Shown: piece after piece, positions 14,011-23,877 of the stretch
How the letters are laid out: every line of letters begins with the position of its first letter
Numbering within the stretch: the stretch's first letter is position 1
Source: Dyadobacter fermentans
GTDB lineage: Bacteria > Bacteroidota > Bacteroidia > Cytophagales > Spirosomataceae
Direction of reading: 5' to 3'
NCBI RefSeq assembly: GCF_019924045.1
Contig: NZ_JAHXBN010000028.1
Location: 124,001 to 188,000, forward strand
Length of the DNA: 64,000 nt
Position numbers and translations under genes: made by a program
The notes under the pieces: model-generated
Database searches by the model: none
Seen by the model: only the letters and a program-made list of their open reading frames with translations
Told to the model about the DNA's origin: nothing

Positions 14011-17000
14011 TTATTGATTGTTCAAATGGAGTAACTGGATCACGGCCTCATTATAGCTGCCCAGCGCATTTACATATTCGCTTTTAATGGCAATGGACTG
14101 CCCTGCAAGAATCACCCATTGCAGGTAGTCGATTTCCCCGGCCACAAATTGCCGGTCGGCGACGGTGATGATCGTTTCTGCATTGGGTAGGCCCTGCTGT
14201 TCGTAGTAGCGCAGGTTTTCGGCAAATTTCCGGACTTGCTCCTGCGCATTGCGCCATTCCGAGCGCAATCGCCGGCCGGTAAGCTCGGCATCGTTTTGCG
14301 CGCGCATCCACTCGATGCGTGCGGCGGCGATCTGGGCGGTATGGGCCTTGAAAAAGATCGGAATATTAATCCCCAGGCCATAGTAGCCAAAGCGGTCTTT
14401 CGCCGTCAGGTTCACTTCCTGTCCATTCAGCAACTGCGTGCCGCGCAGGCTCTGGTTGTTGTAAGCCGCGGAAAATTCCGGAAGCATTTTGGATTTCTCA
14501 GTCCGGTAACGAAAGTACGCCGACTGCGTGAGCTGCCTGCCGATCTCTATCTGAGGCAAATCCTGCACGCCGTCCAATACGGGGAGATTTGGCGCGGTAA
14601 TGCGCGGCGTGATCCATTGCGGCGTGTAGCTCAATGAGTCCTGCAACCAGAAATTGAAGCGTTCGAGCACCATCCCCAGGTCGTTCCGCACGAGGTTGAG
14701 CTGGTTGGCGATTTGCTGTTTCTGTGAGCTGGCAGCTGTTTTTTCAAGTACATTGGAGGCGCCACGCTCGAAACGGAGATTGGATTTGCTTTCAAAACCG
14801 GTGAAAATGCTGTCGGCATAGAGCAGCAGTTTCTCTCGCTCTTTCAACACGGCATATTCATAAAATACCTGTCGCACGCCTGTCCGCACTTCCTGCTCGC
14901 TGAGCCTCGTCCGGGCCTGTGCCGCAAGATAGTCGGCTTCGCGGGCTTTGCGCTGGTTGCTGTACACCGAAGGGAAAGCAATCGTCTGCGTAATGCCGAT
15001 GCGCATGTCGTTATTCGGGCTATTGAACTTGCCATAATCGGCGCTGATACCCGTTTTGGCGATATCAAACGCGCTGCCCCGCTGCTTATCCGCAGCCTGC
15101 TCTCCAAGCCTGCTTCCTTTGATGCTCCGGTTATGTGCCAATGCTTTCTGCACCGCTTCATCGAGGCTTACCGGGCTGTTTTGAGCTTGCGCCATGTTGG
15201 CAAATACGAGCAAAAGGCCCATCACAGCGGCGACAATGCGTGGCTTCATCTCCGGCTTATTTTTTGAATTGAACAACAAATACAAGGCTGGCAACACAAA
15301 CAATGTGAGTAAGGTCGCCGTCACCAAGCCGCCGATGACCACGGTAGCCAGCGGGCGCTGCACTTCGGCCCCGGCCCCATTGCTGACGGCCATCGGCAGA
15401 AAACCGAGTGACGCAACGGCGGCCGTCATCAATACCGGGCGTAACCGGTTGCGGGTGCCCGTCATGACCAACTCCAATGCATCGGTAATGCGGCCTTCGT
15501 TTTTGATGCGGTTAAATTCGGAGATCAACACGATCCCGTTCAATACCGCCACACCGAATAGCGCGATGAAGCCCACACCCGCCGAAATGCTGAAAGGCAT
15601 CCCGCGCATGGCCAATGCGAACACGCCGCCAATGGCCGACAGCGGAATGGCCGTGTAAATGAGCGCGCCATCTTTCACGGACGAGAACGTGAAATAAAGC
15701 ATCATGAAAATCAGCAGAAGTGCTACCGGCACCGCGATTCCCAGCCGGGCCTTTGCCTGCTGCAAGTTTTCGAATGCGCCGCCATAGGTAATGGAGTAGC
15801 CGCTTTCGAACTTGATTTTCGCTTCGACCTTCTGCTGCAACTCTTCCACGATCGACTGCACATCACGCCCACGCACATTGAACCCCACAATAATGCGGCG
15901 GCGCGTGTCTTCGCGCTGGATCTGGTTCGGGCCCTCTATCTCGCGTACGGATGCGACCTGGCCGAGCGGTATCTGCAAACCTCCGGGCGTAGACACGAGC
16001 AGGTTCTGCACATCGGCAATGCTCTTACGGCCTTCCGCTCCCACACGCACCACGAGGTCGAAGCGCTTTTCGCCCTCATAAATCTGCCCGGCGGCCGCGC
16101 CTGCAAATGCCACGTTGATGGTTTTGTTAAGGTCGTCGATATTCAAACCATATTTGGCAATCTCGGCGCGATTGAAATCGATTACGATCTGCGGCATACC
16201 CGTCACTTCCTCCACGTACCAGTCGGCTGTGCCGTCCACGCGCCGGGCGATCTGGCCAAGCTGGTCGGCATAGGCCGCCAGTTTGTTAAGGTCTTCCCCG
16301 AATATCTTGCAAACCACGTCCTGCTTCGCGCCGGTCATCAACTCGTTGAAACGCATCTGTACCGGATACTGGAACCCAGTCGTTACACCAGGCACGACTT
16401 CCTGCGCCGTAGCGGCCATTTTGGTGGCCAGTTCGGGAAAAGTTTTGGCATGGGTCCATTCCGATTTGTCTTTCAAAACAATGATCATATCCCCGCCCTC
16501 GATCGGCATCGGGTCGGTGGGGATTTCGGCGCTGCCTATGCGCGACACGACTTCAATCACTTCCGGATAATCCTTTTTCAACCGGTCGGAAATGCGGTTG
16601 ATCGCATCGATGGTGGTACTGAGGTTGGTTCCTACCAAAAGGCGCGTTTCCGTAGCGAAATCCCCCTCTTCCAGCTGCGGAATAAATTCCCCTCCCATTT
16701 GGCTGAAAATCAGCACCGCACCACCGAAAAGCACAAATGCACCCGCCACCATCGCGCGCTTGAAGCGCAATGCCCGCGCGAGCACCCGCTCATACGCGCG
16801 CTCGATCTTTTCCATCATCCTGTCGGACCAATTCGGCGTACGGCTGATCTTCTTGCTGATCAGCAGTGAGCTGATCATCGGCACATAGGTTAGCGACAAA
16901 ATGAAAGCACCCAGGATCGCGAACGCGACGGTTTGCGCCATAGGTTTGAACATCTTGCCTTCAATTCCCGAAAGCGAAAGAATGGGTAAATACACAATGA

Positions 17001-18369
17001 GAATGATGATCTGCCCGAAAACAGCCGCGTTCATCATCCGGCTCGCCGAGCCGGACACCTCGTCGTTCATTTGCCGCTGGTTAAGGCTGCCTATTCCCGC
17101 GTATTTGGGGGAGGTATGCAAATGGTGCAGGATTGCCTCGACGATGATCACCGCGCCATCGACTATCAGCCCGAAATCCAATGCGCCAAGGCTCATCAGG
17201 TTACCGCTCACACCGAACAAGTTCATCATTGCCACCGCAAAAAGCATTGATAGCGGAATCACCGAAGCGACGATAAAGCCGGCCCTCAGATTCCCCAAAA
17301 ACAACACAAGCACGATCACGACGATCACCGCACCTTCGAGGAGGTTATGCTCCACGGTGCCGATTGCGTTGTTCACCATTTTGGTACGGTCGAGGAAAGG
17401 CTCAATTTCGAGGCCTTCGGGCAATGTTTTGGTGATCTCCGCGATCCGCGCCTTCACATTCCCGATCACTTCCGAGGAGTTGCCACCTTTGAGCATCATT
17501 ACGATCCCCCCGGCCACTTCTCCGTAACCGGCCATCGTGAGCGCGCCATAGCGTATCGCCGGCGCAAAGCGCACCTGCGCCACATGGCTCACGAGCACGG
17601 GCACACCGCCACGGTTGGCAACTACAATGTGGTTGATGTCATCAATGGATCCGGCCAGTCCGAGGCTTCGGATGTAAAGCACGGTCGGCCCTTTTTCGAT
17701 ATATGCGCCGCCGGTGTTCTGGTTATTGCGGCTGAGCGCGGTAAGGACGTCCGTGATGGTGAGCCCCATCGCTTTCAGCCCTGACGGGTCCACGGCCACT
17801 TCGTATTGTTTCAGCTCCCCGCCAAATGTGGAAACGTCCGCAACGCCGGGTGTACCGAGCAATTGCCTGCGGATGAGCCAGTCCTGCGTGGTGCGCAGGT
17901 CGGCCAGCGAGTATTTCTTTTCAAAACCCTTTTTGGGTTTGACAACGTATTGATAAATCTCCCCAAGCCCGGTAGTAACCGGCGCCAGCTCGGGCTTCCC
18001 GGCGGTTTCAGGCATATCCACCTGAGAAAGGCGTTCGGTAACCTGCTGGCGCGCCCAGTAGATATCCGAATCATCATCGAAGACAATGGAAACGAGCGAA
18101 AGCCCGAAGCGCGACATGCTTCTGCTTTCTTTGAGGCCCGGAATGTTGGCCGTGGCCTGTTCGATCGGGAAAGTAATGAGCCGCTCTACGTCCTCGGTAC
18201 CGAGCGACGGTGCAGTGGTAATGATCTGCACCTGGTTATTGGTGATGTCGGGAACGGCATCGATGGGCAACCGTGTCAACTCAAAGATACCGTAGGCAAC
18301 CCACAGCAGCATGAATATCCCGATCGCCAGCTTGTTCTCCACAGAGAACCTGATGATTCTGTTCAGCAT
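14011..18369 (-). CDS. CusA/CzcA heavy-metal RND pump fused to a TolC-like outer-membrane domain
   Basis: A 1452-residue protein. Residues 1 to about 1040 are a full heavy-metal RND pump: the N-terminal helix (NKLAIGIFMLLWVAYGIF), the TM4 motif DFGLIVDGAVIIVEA, a second set of six helices, and periplasmic loops with EGGDMIIVLKDKSEW. From about 1058 the chain continues into a TolC/OEP domain (SLDEAVQKALAHNRSIKG, long Gln/Arg/Ala helices, ending EAVIQLLHLNNQ). The junction contains a signal-peptide-like segment (VMGLLLVFANMAQAQ) preceded by an internal ATG at 15249, so the outer-membrane half may be cleaved off or separately started. With the adaptor downstream it makes a complete tripartite exporter from two genes. 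It follows the small acidic protein gene after 92 bp. Confidence 0.9.
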   Translation of the reverse strand: MLNRIIRFSVENKLAIGIFMLLWVAYGIFELTRLPIDAVPDITNNQVQIITTAPSLGTEDVERLITFPIEQATANIPGLKESRSMSRFGLSLVSIVFDDDSDIYWARQQVTERLSQVDMPETAGKPELAPVTTGLGEIYQYVVKPKKGFEKKYSLADLRTTQDWLIRRQLLGTPGVADVSTFGGELKQYEVAVDPSGLKAMGLTITDVLTALSRNNQNTGGAYIEKGPTVLYIRSLGLAGSIDDINHIVVANRGGVPVLVSHVAQVRFAPAIRYGALTMAGYGEVAGGIVMMLKGGNSSEVIGNVKARIAEITKTLPEGLEIEPFLDRTKMVNNAIGTVEHNLLEGAVIVVIVLVLFLGNLRAGFIVASVIPLSMLFAVAMMNLFGVSGNLMSLGALDFGLIVDGAVIIVEAILHHLHTSPKYAGIGSLNQRQMNDEVSGSASRMMNAAVFGQIIILIVYLPILSLSGIEGKMFKPMAQTVAFAILGAFILSLTYVPMISSLLISKKISRTPNWSDRMMEKIERAYERVLARALRFKRAMVAGAFVLFGGAVLIFSQMGGEFIPQLEEGDFATETRLLVGTNLSTTIDAINRISDRLKKDYPEVIEVVSRIGSAEIPTDPMPIEGGDMIIVLKDKSEWTHAKTFPELATKMAATAQEVVPGVTTGFQYPVQMRFNELMTGAKQDVVCKIFGEDLNKLAAYADQLGQIARRVDGTADWYVEEVTGMPQIVIDFNRAEIAKYGLNIDDLNKTINVAFAGAAAGQIYEGEKRFDLVVRVGAEGRKSIADVQNLLVSTPGGLQIPLGQVASVREIEGPNQIQREDTRRRIIVGFNVRGRDVQSIVEELQQKVEAKIKFESGYSITYGGAFENLQQAKARLGIAVPVALLLIFMMLYFTFSSVKDGALIYTAIPLSAIGGVFALAMRGMPFSISAGVGFIALFGVAVLNGIVLISEFNRIKNEGRITDALELVMTGTRNRLRPVLMTAAVASLGFLPMAVSNGAGAEVQRPLATVVIGGLVTATLLTLFVLPALYLLFNSKNKPEMKPRIVAAVMGLLLVFANMAQAQNSPVSLDEAVQKALAHNRSIKGSRLGEQAADKQRGSAFDIAKTGISADYGKFNSPNNDMRIGITQTIAFPSVYSNQRKAREADYLAAQARTRLSEQEVRTGVRQVFYEYAVLKEREKLLLYADSIFTGFESKSNLRFERGASNVLEKTAASSQKQQIANQLNLVRNDLGMVLERFNFWLQDSLSYTPQWITPRITAPNLPVLDGVQDLPQIEIGRQLTQSAYFRYRTEKSKMLPEFSAAYNNQSLRGTQLLNGQEVNLTAKDRFGYYGLGINIPIFFKAHTAQIAAARIEWMRAQNDAELTGRRLRSEWRNAQEQVRKFAENLRYYEQQGLPNAETIITVADRQFVAGEIDYLQWVILAGQSIAIKSEYVNALGSYNEAVIQLLHLNNQ

Positions 18370-18461
18370 ATTGGTCGGAAAATAAATACACGTATACGCG
18401 CATCGCTACCTGGGCAGCATGCACGGACATGGCGGGCGTAATAGCCCCGGATCTGGCGTAT

Positions 18462-18839
18462 TTATGCCCGCGGAGGACGGAAGAGCGAGCCAAGCACAGT
18501 GCTGTAATCGACCTGTGGCACAGCGGGGCCGTATTCGGCTTTGATGGGGAGATAGACCCTCTTGAATGTAAAAACAGGGGTGTTCGGAACGAAGATGAAG
18601 TTGGACGTGTGCGCTTCCACCTTTTTAAAAGGCAATTGCATATCCTTGTCGTCGTCGTTGTCGTCCAGGTCCTTTCCGAGATAATGCATGGAGAGGAAAT
18701 CGGCGAATGTGATTTCCCGGTTGAGCGATTGATGCTCGGCGAAATGTTTGAGAAGCAATGGAATCTTGTACACCTGGCAGAACGAGGTCGTGTCCAGGAT
18801 AACCATAAATAAAATGATATTTCGCAATAGCCTTCTCAC
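18462..18839 (-). CDS. Small secreted acidic protein preceding the metal efflux operon
   Basis: A 125-residue protein with a hydrophobic N-terminus (LLRNIILFMVILDTTSFC), so it is exported or membrane-anchored. The centre has a very acidic run (LGKDLDDNDDDKDMQ), which could bind divalent cations, followed by a beta-leaning, Pro/Phe-rich tail (FIFVPNTPVFTFKR). I do not recognise a family, but small exported proteins of this type are common just upstream of RND metal pumps in Bacteroidota, and a comparable gene precedes the second RND operon in this window. It is 92 bp before the pump gene on the same strand, likely the first gene of the operon. A metal-sensing or chaperone role is speculation. 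Confidence 0.7.
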   Translation of the reverse strand: MRRLLRNIILFMVILDTTSFCQVYKIPLLLKHFAEHQSLNREITFADFLSMHYLGKDLDDNDDDKDMQLPFKKVEAHTSNFIFVPNTPVFTFKRVYLPIKAEYGPAVPQVDYSTVLGSLFRPPRA

Positions 18840-18920
18840 GGCGGTAAAAGTAACTCACGGGATCGTTAAAATCAACCGTATGCTGTTTTAAATAGCATTC
18901 ATCATTTTCAACCCATTATA

Positions 18921-18952
18921 AAAGCAACGTGCCGACCACCGGCCGGCACGTA
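18921..18952 (-). terminator. Minus-strand terminator after the coiled-coil gene
   Basis: On the minus strand ACGTGCCG and CGGCACGT form an 8-bp stem with a 9-nt loop, followed by TGCTTTT. It lies just downstream of the gene ending at 18998. Confidence 0.6.
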
Positions 18953-18997
18953 ACGCAATTGAAAAGTACAAATTTCTTCAAGCTTACACCCATTTAA

Positions 18998-19456
18998 CTA
19001 GCGGCCGCTTCCCGAACCTTGCAGGGAAGCCAGTTTGGATTCGTCATCTGCGATTTTCTTTTTCAGCGACTCGATATTCTTGTTCAGCTTTTCGAGGTTC
19101 TGGACTGCCCGGCGCGCTCGCTTGGCGTCGCGGTGGGCCGAGCCTGCACTCTTACTCGCTCTCCGTGCATCTTTTTTGTCCTGCGGGTTATCACCCAGCT
19201 TTTCAGCCGCCTTCTTGTTTTCTTCGGCAGATTTGCGGGCTTTCTCCGCGGTAGTCGCTACATCTTCGGTTTTCTGAGCAACCTGATTTTCCAGTTTGGC
19301 CAGTTCAAGCTTTCGGTCGTTCAGCCTCTTGCTGACTTCGAGTACTTGTTTCTGGTCTTTCAGCATGTTGATAGAGTCTTTGGACACCACCTGGGCCGAT
19401 ACTGACATCGTGATCAGCAAAAATCCCATTACTGCAATTATGTCCCTGATTTTCAT
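18998..19456 (-). CDS. Exported Lys/Ala-rich coiled-coil protein
   Basis: A 152-residue protein from the ATG at 19456 (MKIRDIIAVMGFLLITMSVSAQ), which gives a clean signal peptide; a longer in-frame start at 19501 would spoil it. The mature chain is almost wholly helical and charged: KLELAKLENQVAQKTEDVA, then an Ala/Lys/Arg-rich middle (RRASKSAGSAHRDAKRARRAV) and a final heptad pattern (LEKLNKNIESLKKKIADDE), ending in a Gly/Ser tail. It has no catalytic motif. Such small periplasmic coiled coils are widespread in Cytophagales with no assigned role. It is monocistronic, followed by its own terminator. Confidence 0.75.
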   Translation of the reverse strand: MKIRDIIAVMGFLLITMSVSAQVVSKDSINMLKDQKQVLEVSKRLNDRKLELAKLENQVAQKTEDVATTAEKARKSAEENKKAAEKLGDNPQDKKDARRASKSAGSAHRDAKRARRAVQNLEKLNKNIESLKKKIADDESKLASLQGSGSGR

Positions 19457-19628
19457 AGTGGTTATTGATTTAAATAAACAATAGTAACTTATCCCACGCA
19501 AAAACCGTGCCTGGGCGCGTCGTTAAATATAATGTGCTCATCGGAATCAAACAATGATTTTCGCGGTTATTCAATAACGTTCCCGCGAGTTCGGGATCAC
19601 GCTTATTGTTCATCAAATCATCAACAAA

Positions 19629-20447
19629 TTGAAAAATATGCTACGCTGGTCCCATCTCGGGCTCAGTCTCGGGTTAGCTTTTCTGCTTACCTCCTGCGAC
19701 GATCTGTTCCAGTACAATCCCAATGAGGAAACGTTGCTCGACCGGGACAAAGACCTCACTGCCAAGAACATTGCAAGAATCAGCCAGCTTCCCGTTTCCG
19801 ATACCACCCGGTTTATCCTTATGGGCGACAGCCAGCGATGGTACGATGAATGCGAAGACTTTGTACGCAGCGCCAACCAGCAAAAGAACATTTCATTCGT
19901 GCTGCACGCCGGCGACATTTCCGATTTTGGCCTTACCCAGGAATTCAAATGGGTGAATGAGATCATGACCCGCCTCAAATATCCGTATGTGACAGTGATT
20001 GGCAATCACGATATTGTGGCTAACGGCTCAGCCACTTACCGCAAAATGTTTGGCCCACTCAACTATTCTTTCGGTTTCGGGCGCGACCGGTTTATTTTCG
20101 TCAATACCAACTCCCGCGAATACGCATTCGACGGCTCGGTACCCGATGTTGCCTGGCTGAAAGCGCAGCTCGCCGACAATCCCGCTCACCAGAACACCAT
20201 CGTGGTCGGCCACGTGCCGCCATTCGATGCCGATTTTGACAAAAATCTTGAAAAACCTTACACCGCGGCCCTGGCGAACGACCCGACTGTAAAATTCACA
20301 CTTTACGGCCATCAGCACAGGTTTTATGAAGGCCAGTTTTACGACGACGGCGTGAACTACCATCTGACTACCTCTATGGGTGCGCGTGGCTACATGGTGG
20401 TTTCTACCTGGGAAGGCGGTTATCGTGTTGAAAGGGTCAATTTCTGA
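19629..20447 (+). CDS. Calcineurin-like metallophosphoesterase lipoprotein
   Basis: A protein of about 270 residues; the start could be TTG at 19629 or ATG at 19638, both giving a lipoprotein signal ending LLTSCDD. The metallophosphoesterase motifs are in order: MGDSQ (GD), HAGDISDFG (GD), IGNHDI (GNHD), VGHVPP (GH) and LYGHQHR (GHxH), so both metal sites look intact. It should hydrolyse a phosphate mono- or diester in the periplasm or at the surface. It is followed after 5 bp by a predicted outer-membrane beta-barrel, with which it probably forms a two-gene unit. The substrate is unknown. Confidence 0.88.
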   Translation: MKNMLRWSHLGLSLGLAFLLTSCDDLFQYNPNEETLLDRDKDLTAKNIARISQLPVSDTTRFILMGDSQRWYDECEDFVRSANQQKNISFVLHAGDISDFGLTQEFKWVNEIMTRLKYPYVTVIGNHDIVANGSATYRKMFGPLNYSFGFGRDRFIFVNTNSREYAFDGSVPDVAWLKAQLADNPAHQNTIVVGHVPPFDADFDKNLEKPYTAALANDPTVKFTLYGHQHRFYEGQFYDDGVNYHLTTSMGARGYMVVSTWEGGYRVERVNF

Positions 20448-20452
20448 AAGCC

Positions 20453-21049
20453 ATGAAAAAGTACTTGCTATCGCTACTCCTGTTACTCAGTATCCAGGGC
20501 ATGGCGCAGGAAGTTGGCCTCAGGCCGCGCCGCGCCTGGTACCTGCCCGATCATCTGAAATTGCAGTTTGCCGGGAATATCGGCTTCCTGTCCGGCGGGC
20601 CTGGTTATGTTTCGCGGAACAAGACGCTGGAAACCGACCTGCTTTTTGGTTTTTTGCCTCAAAAGTACGGTGGAGACGCACTTGTTACAACCACACTCAA
20701 AACCACCTATTCGCCCTGGCGCATCGGACTGCGCGACAGCTATTATATCAGGCCGTTTTCGATCGGGGCTTACCTAAGCTACACCTTCGGGCCCCAGTTT
20801 GATACCAAATGGCCTTCCTACTACCCTGCGGGCTACTACTGGTGGGCCACGGCTATCCGCCCGGGTGCCTACATCGGAGGAAAGGCCGGGCGAAACGTAG
20901 TGCTGAATAACCGGCGGAGATCTTTCGAGCTATATTATGAGCTTGGAACCTATGACCTGCTTGTCATCAGTTATGTACAAAATAAAGGCTTCCTGAAACT
21001 GCACGATATCGTAAGCCTTTCGTTGGGTGTGAAGTTCGGTTTCGATTAA
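20453..21049 (+). CDS. Predicted outer-membrane beta-barrel protein
   Basis: A 198-residue exported protein: signal peptide (LLSLLLLLSIQGMAQE), then alternating hydrophobic and polar stretches rich in Tyr, Trp and Gly (GAYLSYTFGPQF, YYPAGYYWWATA) and a last strand ending SLSLGVKFGFD with an aromatic near the C-terminus. That is the look of a small outer-membrane barrel. I do not recognise the family. It begins 5 bp after the phosphoesterase gene, so a linked function at the cell surface is likely. Its stop codon overlaps the convergent stop of the multi-PAS gene. Confidence 0.75.
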   Translation: MKKYLLSLLLLLSIQGMAQEVGLRPRRAWYLPDHLKLQFAGNIGFLSGGPGYVSRNKTLETDLLFGFLPQKYGGDALVTTTLKTTYSPWRIGLRDSYYIRPFSIGAYLSYTFGPQFDTKWPSYYPAGYYWWATAIRPGAYIGGKAGRNVVLNNRRRSFELYYELGTYDLLVISYVQNKGFLKLHDIVSLSLGVKFGFD

Positions 21050-23706
21050 ATGCGCTCGGTTTTCGAAGAAATATCACGAATGATTTCATCGAGCGAATAA
21101 GCCGAGGTCAGAACATGGTCCAGCAGCTCGTTTTTCTCGGTATCCGAGTGCTGGTAGTTGCGGATCAGGTCTATCAGGCCCATCAGCCTCGCGAGCGGCG
21201 CGCGTATGACGTGCGACTGCATCCAGGCGATCTCCTGCAATTTGTGGTTGCGTTCTTCGATTTCACTGATGTAGCGCAGGCGGTCGGTCACGTCGTGGCC
21301 GATCGCAATCCAGTGCGTATGCACACCTCGCGCATCCGCGACGGGCAACAGCGAGAGGTTAATGAAAAACTCCTCGCCGTCGCGTACGTAGCGCAACGTG
21401 GCGCCTTTGAGGGCTTCGCGGCTGTAAATAGCGTCTTGCAGTCGATCGAAGTCATTCCGGGCCGGACTGAAACCTCGCAGCAACGCCGGACTCTTACCCA
21501 CGATTTCTTCGGGAGAATACCCCGTAATGCGCGTGAATGCAGCATTGACATACAGTACTTTCAGTCCCGAAATATCGCGCGGGTCGGACTCTGCAATGAG
21601 CACCGCGTCGTTGGTGTTGGTAATCACCGATACGAGGAGTTTCAGCTCATGTTCTTCCTGACGGGCCTTGGTAACATCCCGCAACACGCCGATCATCCGG
21701 GTGGCCTTTCCCAGCTGGTCGCGGCGGATATAGCCGATCTCCTCCACGTAAGCATACTGGCCGTCGGCTTTCATAAAGCGGTAATCGACGATCCATTTAT
21801 GCTGTTCCGGGTCGGCGAGTTGCTTTTCAAGGCTTGCCGCTACCTGCTCCCTGTCGGAGGCATGCACCCGTTCCGCCCAGCGTGCCAAAGGATAACTCGT
21901 TTTGTCCGGTTCGCTACCGAAGAGTCTGTAAAAACCATCACCCCATTCAATATGATCGCGCGCGAGGTCCCAATCGTAAATGGCGTCGTTGGTGGCCATA
22001 TTCACATACTCGTGCCGCTCGTTTACGTCCTGTACGAGCTCGAAATTCTGTCGGTTCTCCAAAATCACCTTCAGAATCGATGCTACGCGCTCGATCACTT
22101 TCAGCTCATCTTCCCCCGGCACCGAGATGCGGTCATAGTAGATGGCGAAGGTCGCCACCACTTCATCGCCGACGATGACAGGATGCGACCAGCAGGCGCG
22201 CAGGTTATGCGGCAATGCGAGGTGTCGGTAAGTATCCCAGCGAGGGTCGGTATCGATATCGCTGACGATCACCTGCCGTTTCAGAAAAGCGGCCGTACCA
22301 CACGAACCTTCATTCGGTCCGATTGCCCGGCCGTTTATCGCATCCACATACTCCTGTGGCAATGAAGGTGATGCCAGCGTGTACAACTTCTGGTTTTTAA
22401 TAGCCAGCAAAGAACATTTCGAGTGCGGAAACATTGCTTCCACACCCTGCACATATTTATCAAGCACACTCCCCAGCGGCGTGCCTTTCACCGAATTCAT
22501 TTCGAGCACCATCTTTTCGAGATGTTCGAGGTTTTCGAGCCGTTTCGCCTCGGTAATATCGACCATCAGCCCCCTCAATGCGACCGCCCTGCCGCCTTCC
22601 AGGATCACCGAAACCACATCCTTGATCCACACCAGGCTGCCATCGGCTTTCAACATGCGGTAGTCGAAGGTGTGGTTACGAAGCTGCCGTGTTTCGCGGT
22701 GGCAATAGCGGACCGCCTGATCGCGGTCCTCGGGGTGAATGTGATTTTGCCAGAAAGACGAATCTGCGAGCCACTCCTCCGGCGTATAGCCCAGGATATG
22801 CTGCACCTGATCGCTGATAAAACTGAATTCGAAGGTATCCGCATCGGCTTCCCAAACAATGCCATCGACCGTCTGCACGAGCGATTCAAACTGCCGGTGC
22901 GACTCCACGAGTTGTTGTTCCACTTTCTTCCGCTTGTCGATATCATGGATAACCCCGTAAATCCGGGTACAAACTCCCTCCACGATTTCAGATTTCCCCG
23001 TTACCCGGACCCACTTTTCGCTACCGGTGCCAGTGACGATCACCAGTTCGAGGTCCAGCAGCTTGCCGGTCGCTATCGTCTCATCCACCGCCTTCAAAAA
23101 AGCATCGCGGTGCTCGCCGGGACGGTAAAATTCCATGGCGGACAGAAAACCGGGCTGGTAATTTGCCGGTACCTCGTGGATTTCCTTCACCACATCCGAC
23201 CAGTTGATCACCTCGTTGATCAGATCGGCCTCCCAGCTGCCTATCCGGGCAATGTGGAGCGTTTCGCTCAGAAATTTTTCGGAAGTAAAAGGGCTGTGCG
23301 TCTGCCGGGCCATCGTCACCTCGGTCACGTCCATCACCGTGCGGAGAATACACACGATTTCATTGGCCTCATTCCTGACGGGCGTATTGGTAGCCAGCAG
23401 GTATTTAACGTCCTGTCGGCCCGTGCTGTCCGGTGGCAGAATGTACTTCGTAGCAGGCGATTGATTAGGCAGCCCGTCTGCGATCAGCTTTTCGAGCAGG
23501 TTGTTCCAGGGGGCTACGCGGTTATACGGATTATTGGGAAATGCTTCGTAAAAACCCTTACCAACCAGTTCGTTACGACCCATGCGCACCATTTCCAGGT
23601 AAGCGTCATTCACCTCGGTGATGGTAAATTTGGGTCCATCCGGAAGCACCACCATGCTGGGTGCCGGGAGAAATTTAAATACCTGACTCAGATAATGGTT
23701 GATCAT
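21046..23706 (-). CDS. Multi-PAS/GAF signalling protein with an H-box but no ATPase domain
   Basis: An 886-residue cytoplasmic sensor (start ATG 23706, MINHYLSQVF; a start at 23757 is possible). Domain order: PAS 1 (1-120), PAS 2 (about 135-260), PAS 3 (about 265-385), GAF (about 395-560, with FPHSKCSLLAI), PAS 4 (about 565-690), PAS 5 (about 695-815, VNAAFTRITGYSPEEIVGKSP). The last 60 residues form a dimerisation-type helix pair with WMQSHVIRAPLARLMGLIDL, an H-box with a candidate phospho-acceptor His. The chain ends there: no N, G1, F or G2 box, so it cannot autophosphorylate by itself. It may be phosphorylated by another kinase or act through PAS sensing. No response regulator is adjacent. 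Confidence 0.85.
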   Translation of the reverse strand: MINHYLSQVFKFLPAPSMVVLPDGPKFTITEVNDAYLEMVRMGRNELVGKGFYEAFPNNPYNRVAPWNNLLEKLIADGLPNQSPATKYILPPDSTGRQDVKYLLATNTPVRNEANEIVCILRTVMDVTEVTMARQTHSPFTSEKFLSETLHIARIGSWEADLINEVINWSDVVKEIHEVPANYQPGFLSAMEFYRPGEHRDAFLKAVDETIATGKLLDLELVIVTGTGSEKWVRVTGKSEIVEGVCTRIYGVIHDIDKRKKVEQQLVESHRQFESLVQTVDGIVWEADADTFEFSFISDQVQHILGYTPEEWLADSSFWQNHIHPEDRDQAVRYCHRETRQLRNHTFDYRMLKADGSLVWIKDVVSVILEGGRAVALRGLMVDITEAKRLENLEHLEKMVLEMNSVKGTPLGSVLDKYVQGVEAMFPHSKCSLLAIKNQKLYTLASPSLPQEYVDAINGRAIGPNEGSCGTAAFLKRQVIVSDIDTDPRWDTYRHLALPHNLRACWSHPVIVGDEVVATFAIYYDRISVPGEDELKVIERVASILKVILENRQNFELVQDVNERHEYVNMATNDAIYDWDLARDHIEWGDGFYRLFGSEPDKTSYPLARWAERVHASDREQVAASLEKQLADPEQHKWIVDYRFMKADGQYAYVEEIGYIRRDQLGKATRMIGVLRDVTKARQEEHELKLLVSVITNTNDAVLIAESDPRDISGLKVLYVNAAFTRITGYSPEEIVGKSPALLRGFSPARNDFDRLQDAIYSREALKGATLRYVRDGEEFFINLSLLPVADARGVHTHWIAIGHDVTDRLRYISEIEERNHKLQEIAWMQSHVIRAPLARLMGLIDLIRNYQHSDTEKNELLDHVLTSAYSLDEIIRDISSKTERI

Positions 23707-23877
23707 ATCATTTGTCGGCCCAAAAGACCTGATGCACAGTTTCCCTAACGATGGCAAATAAACGTTAACCTGAATTTTCCGCGACTTAAAACCTTATTAT
23801 TCGTACAATTTAAAGATATTTTCGACGAGAAGAGGCAATATAATCACTATATTGGGATTGAAGCCTTAAATATATTT

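Noticed and set aside
22423..23748. A 441-codon open frame on the plus strand
   Set aside because: It is the antisense shadow of the multi-PAS gene, with no signal, domain or promoter of its own and low-complexity composition typical of antisense frames in GC-rich genes.
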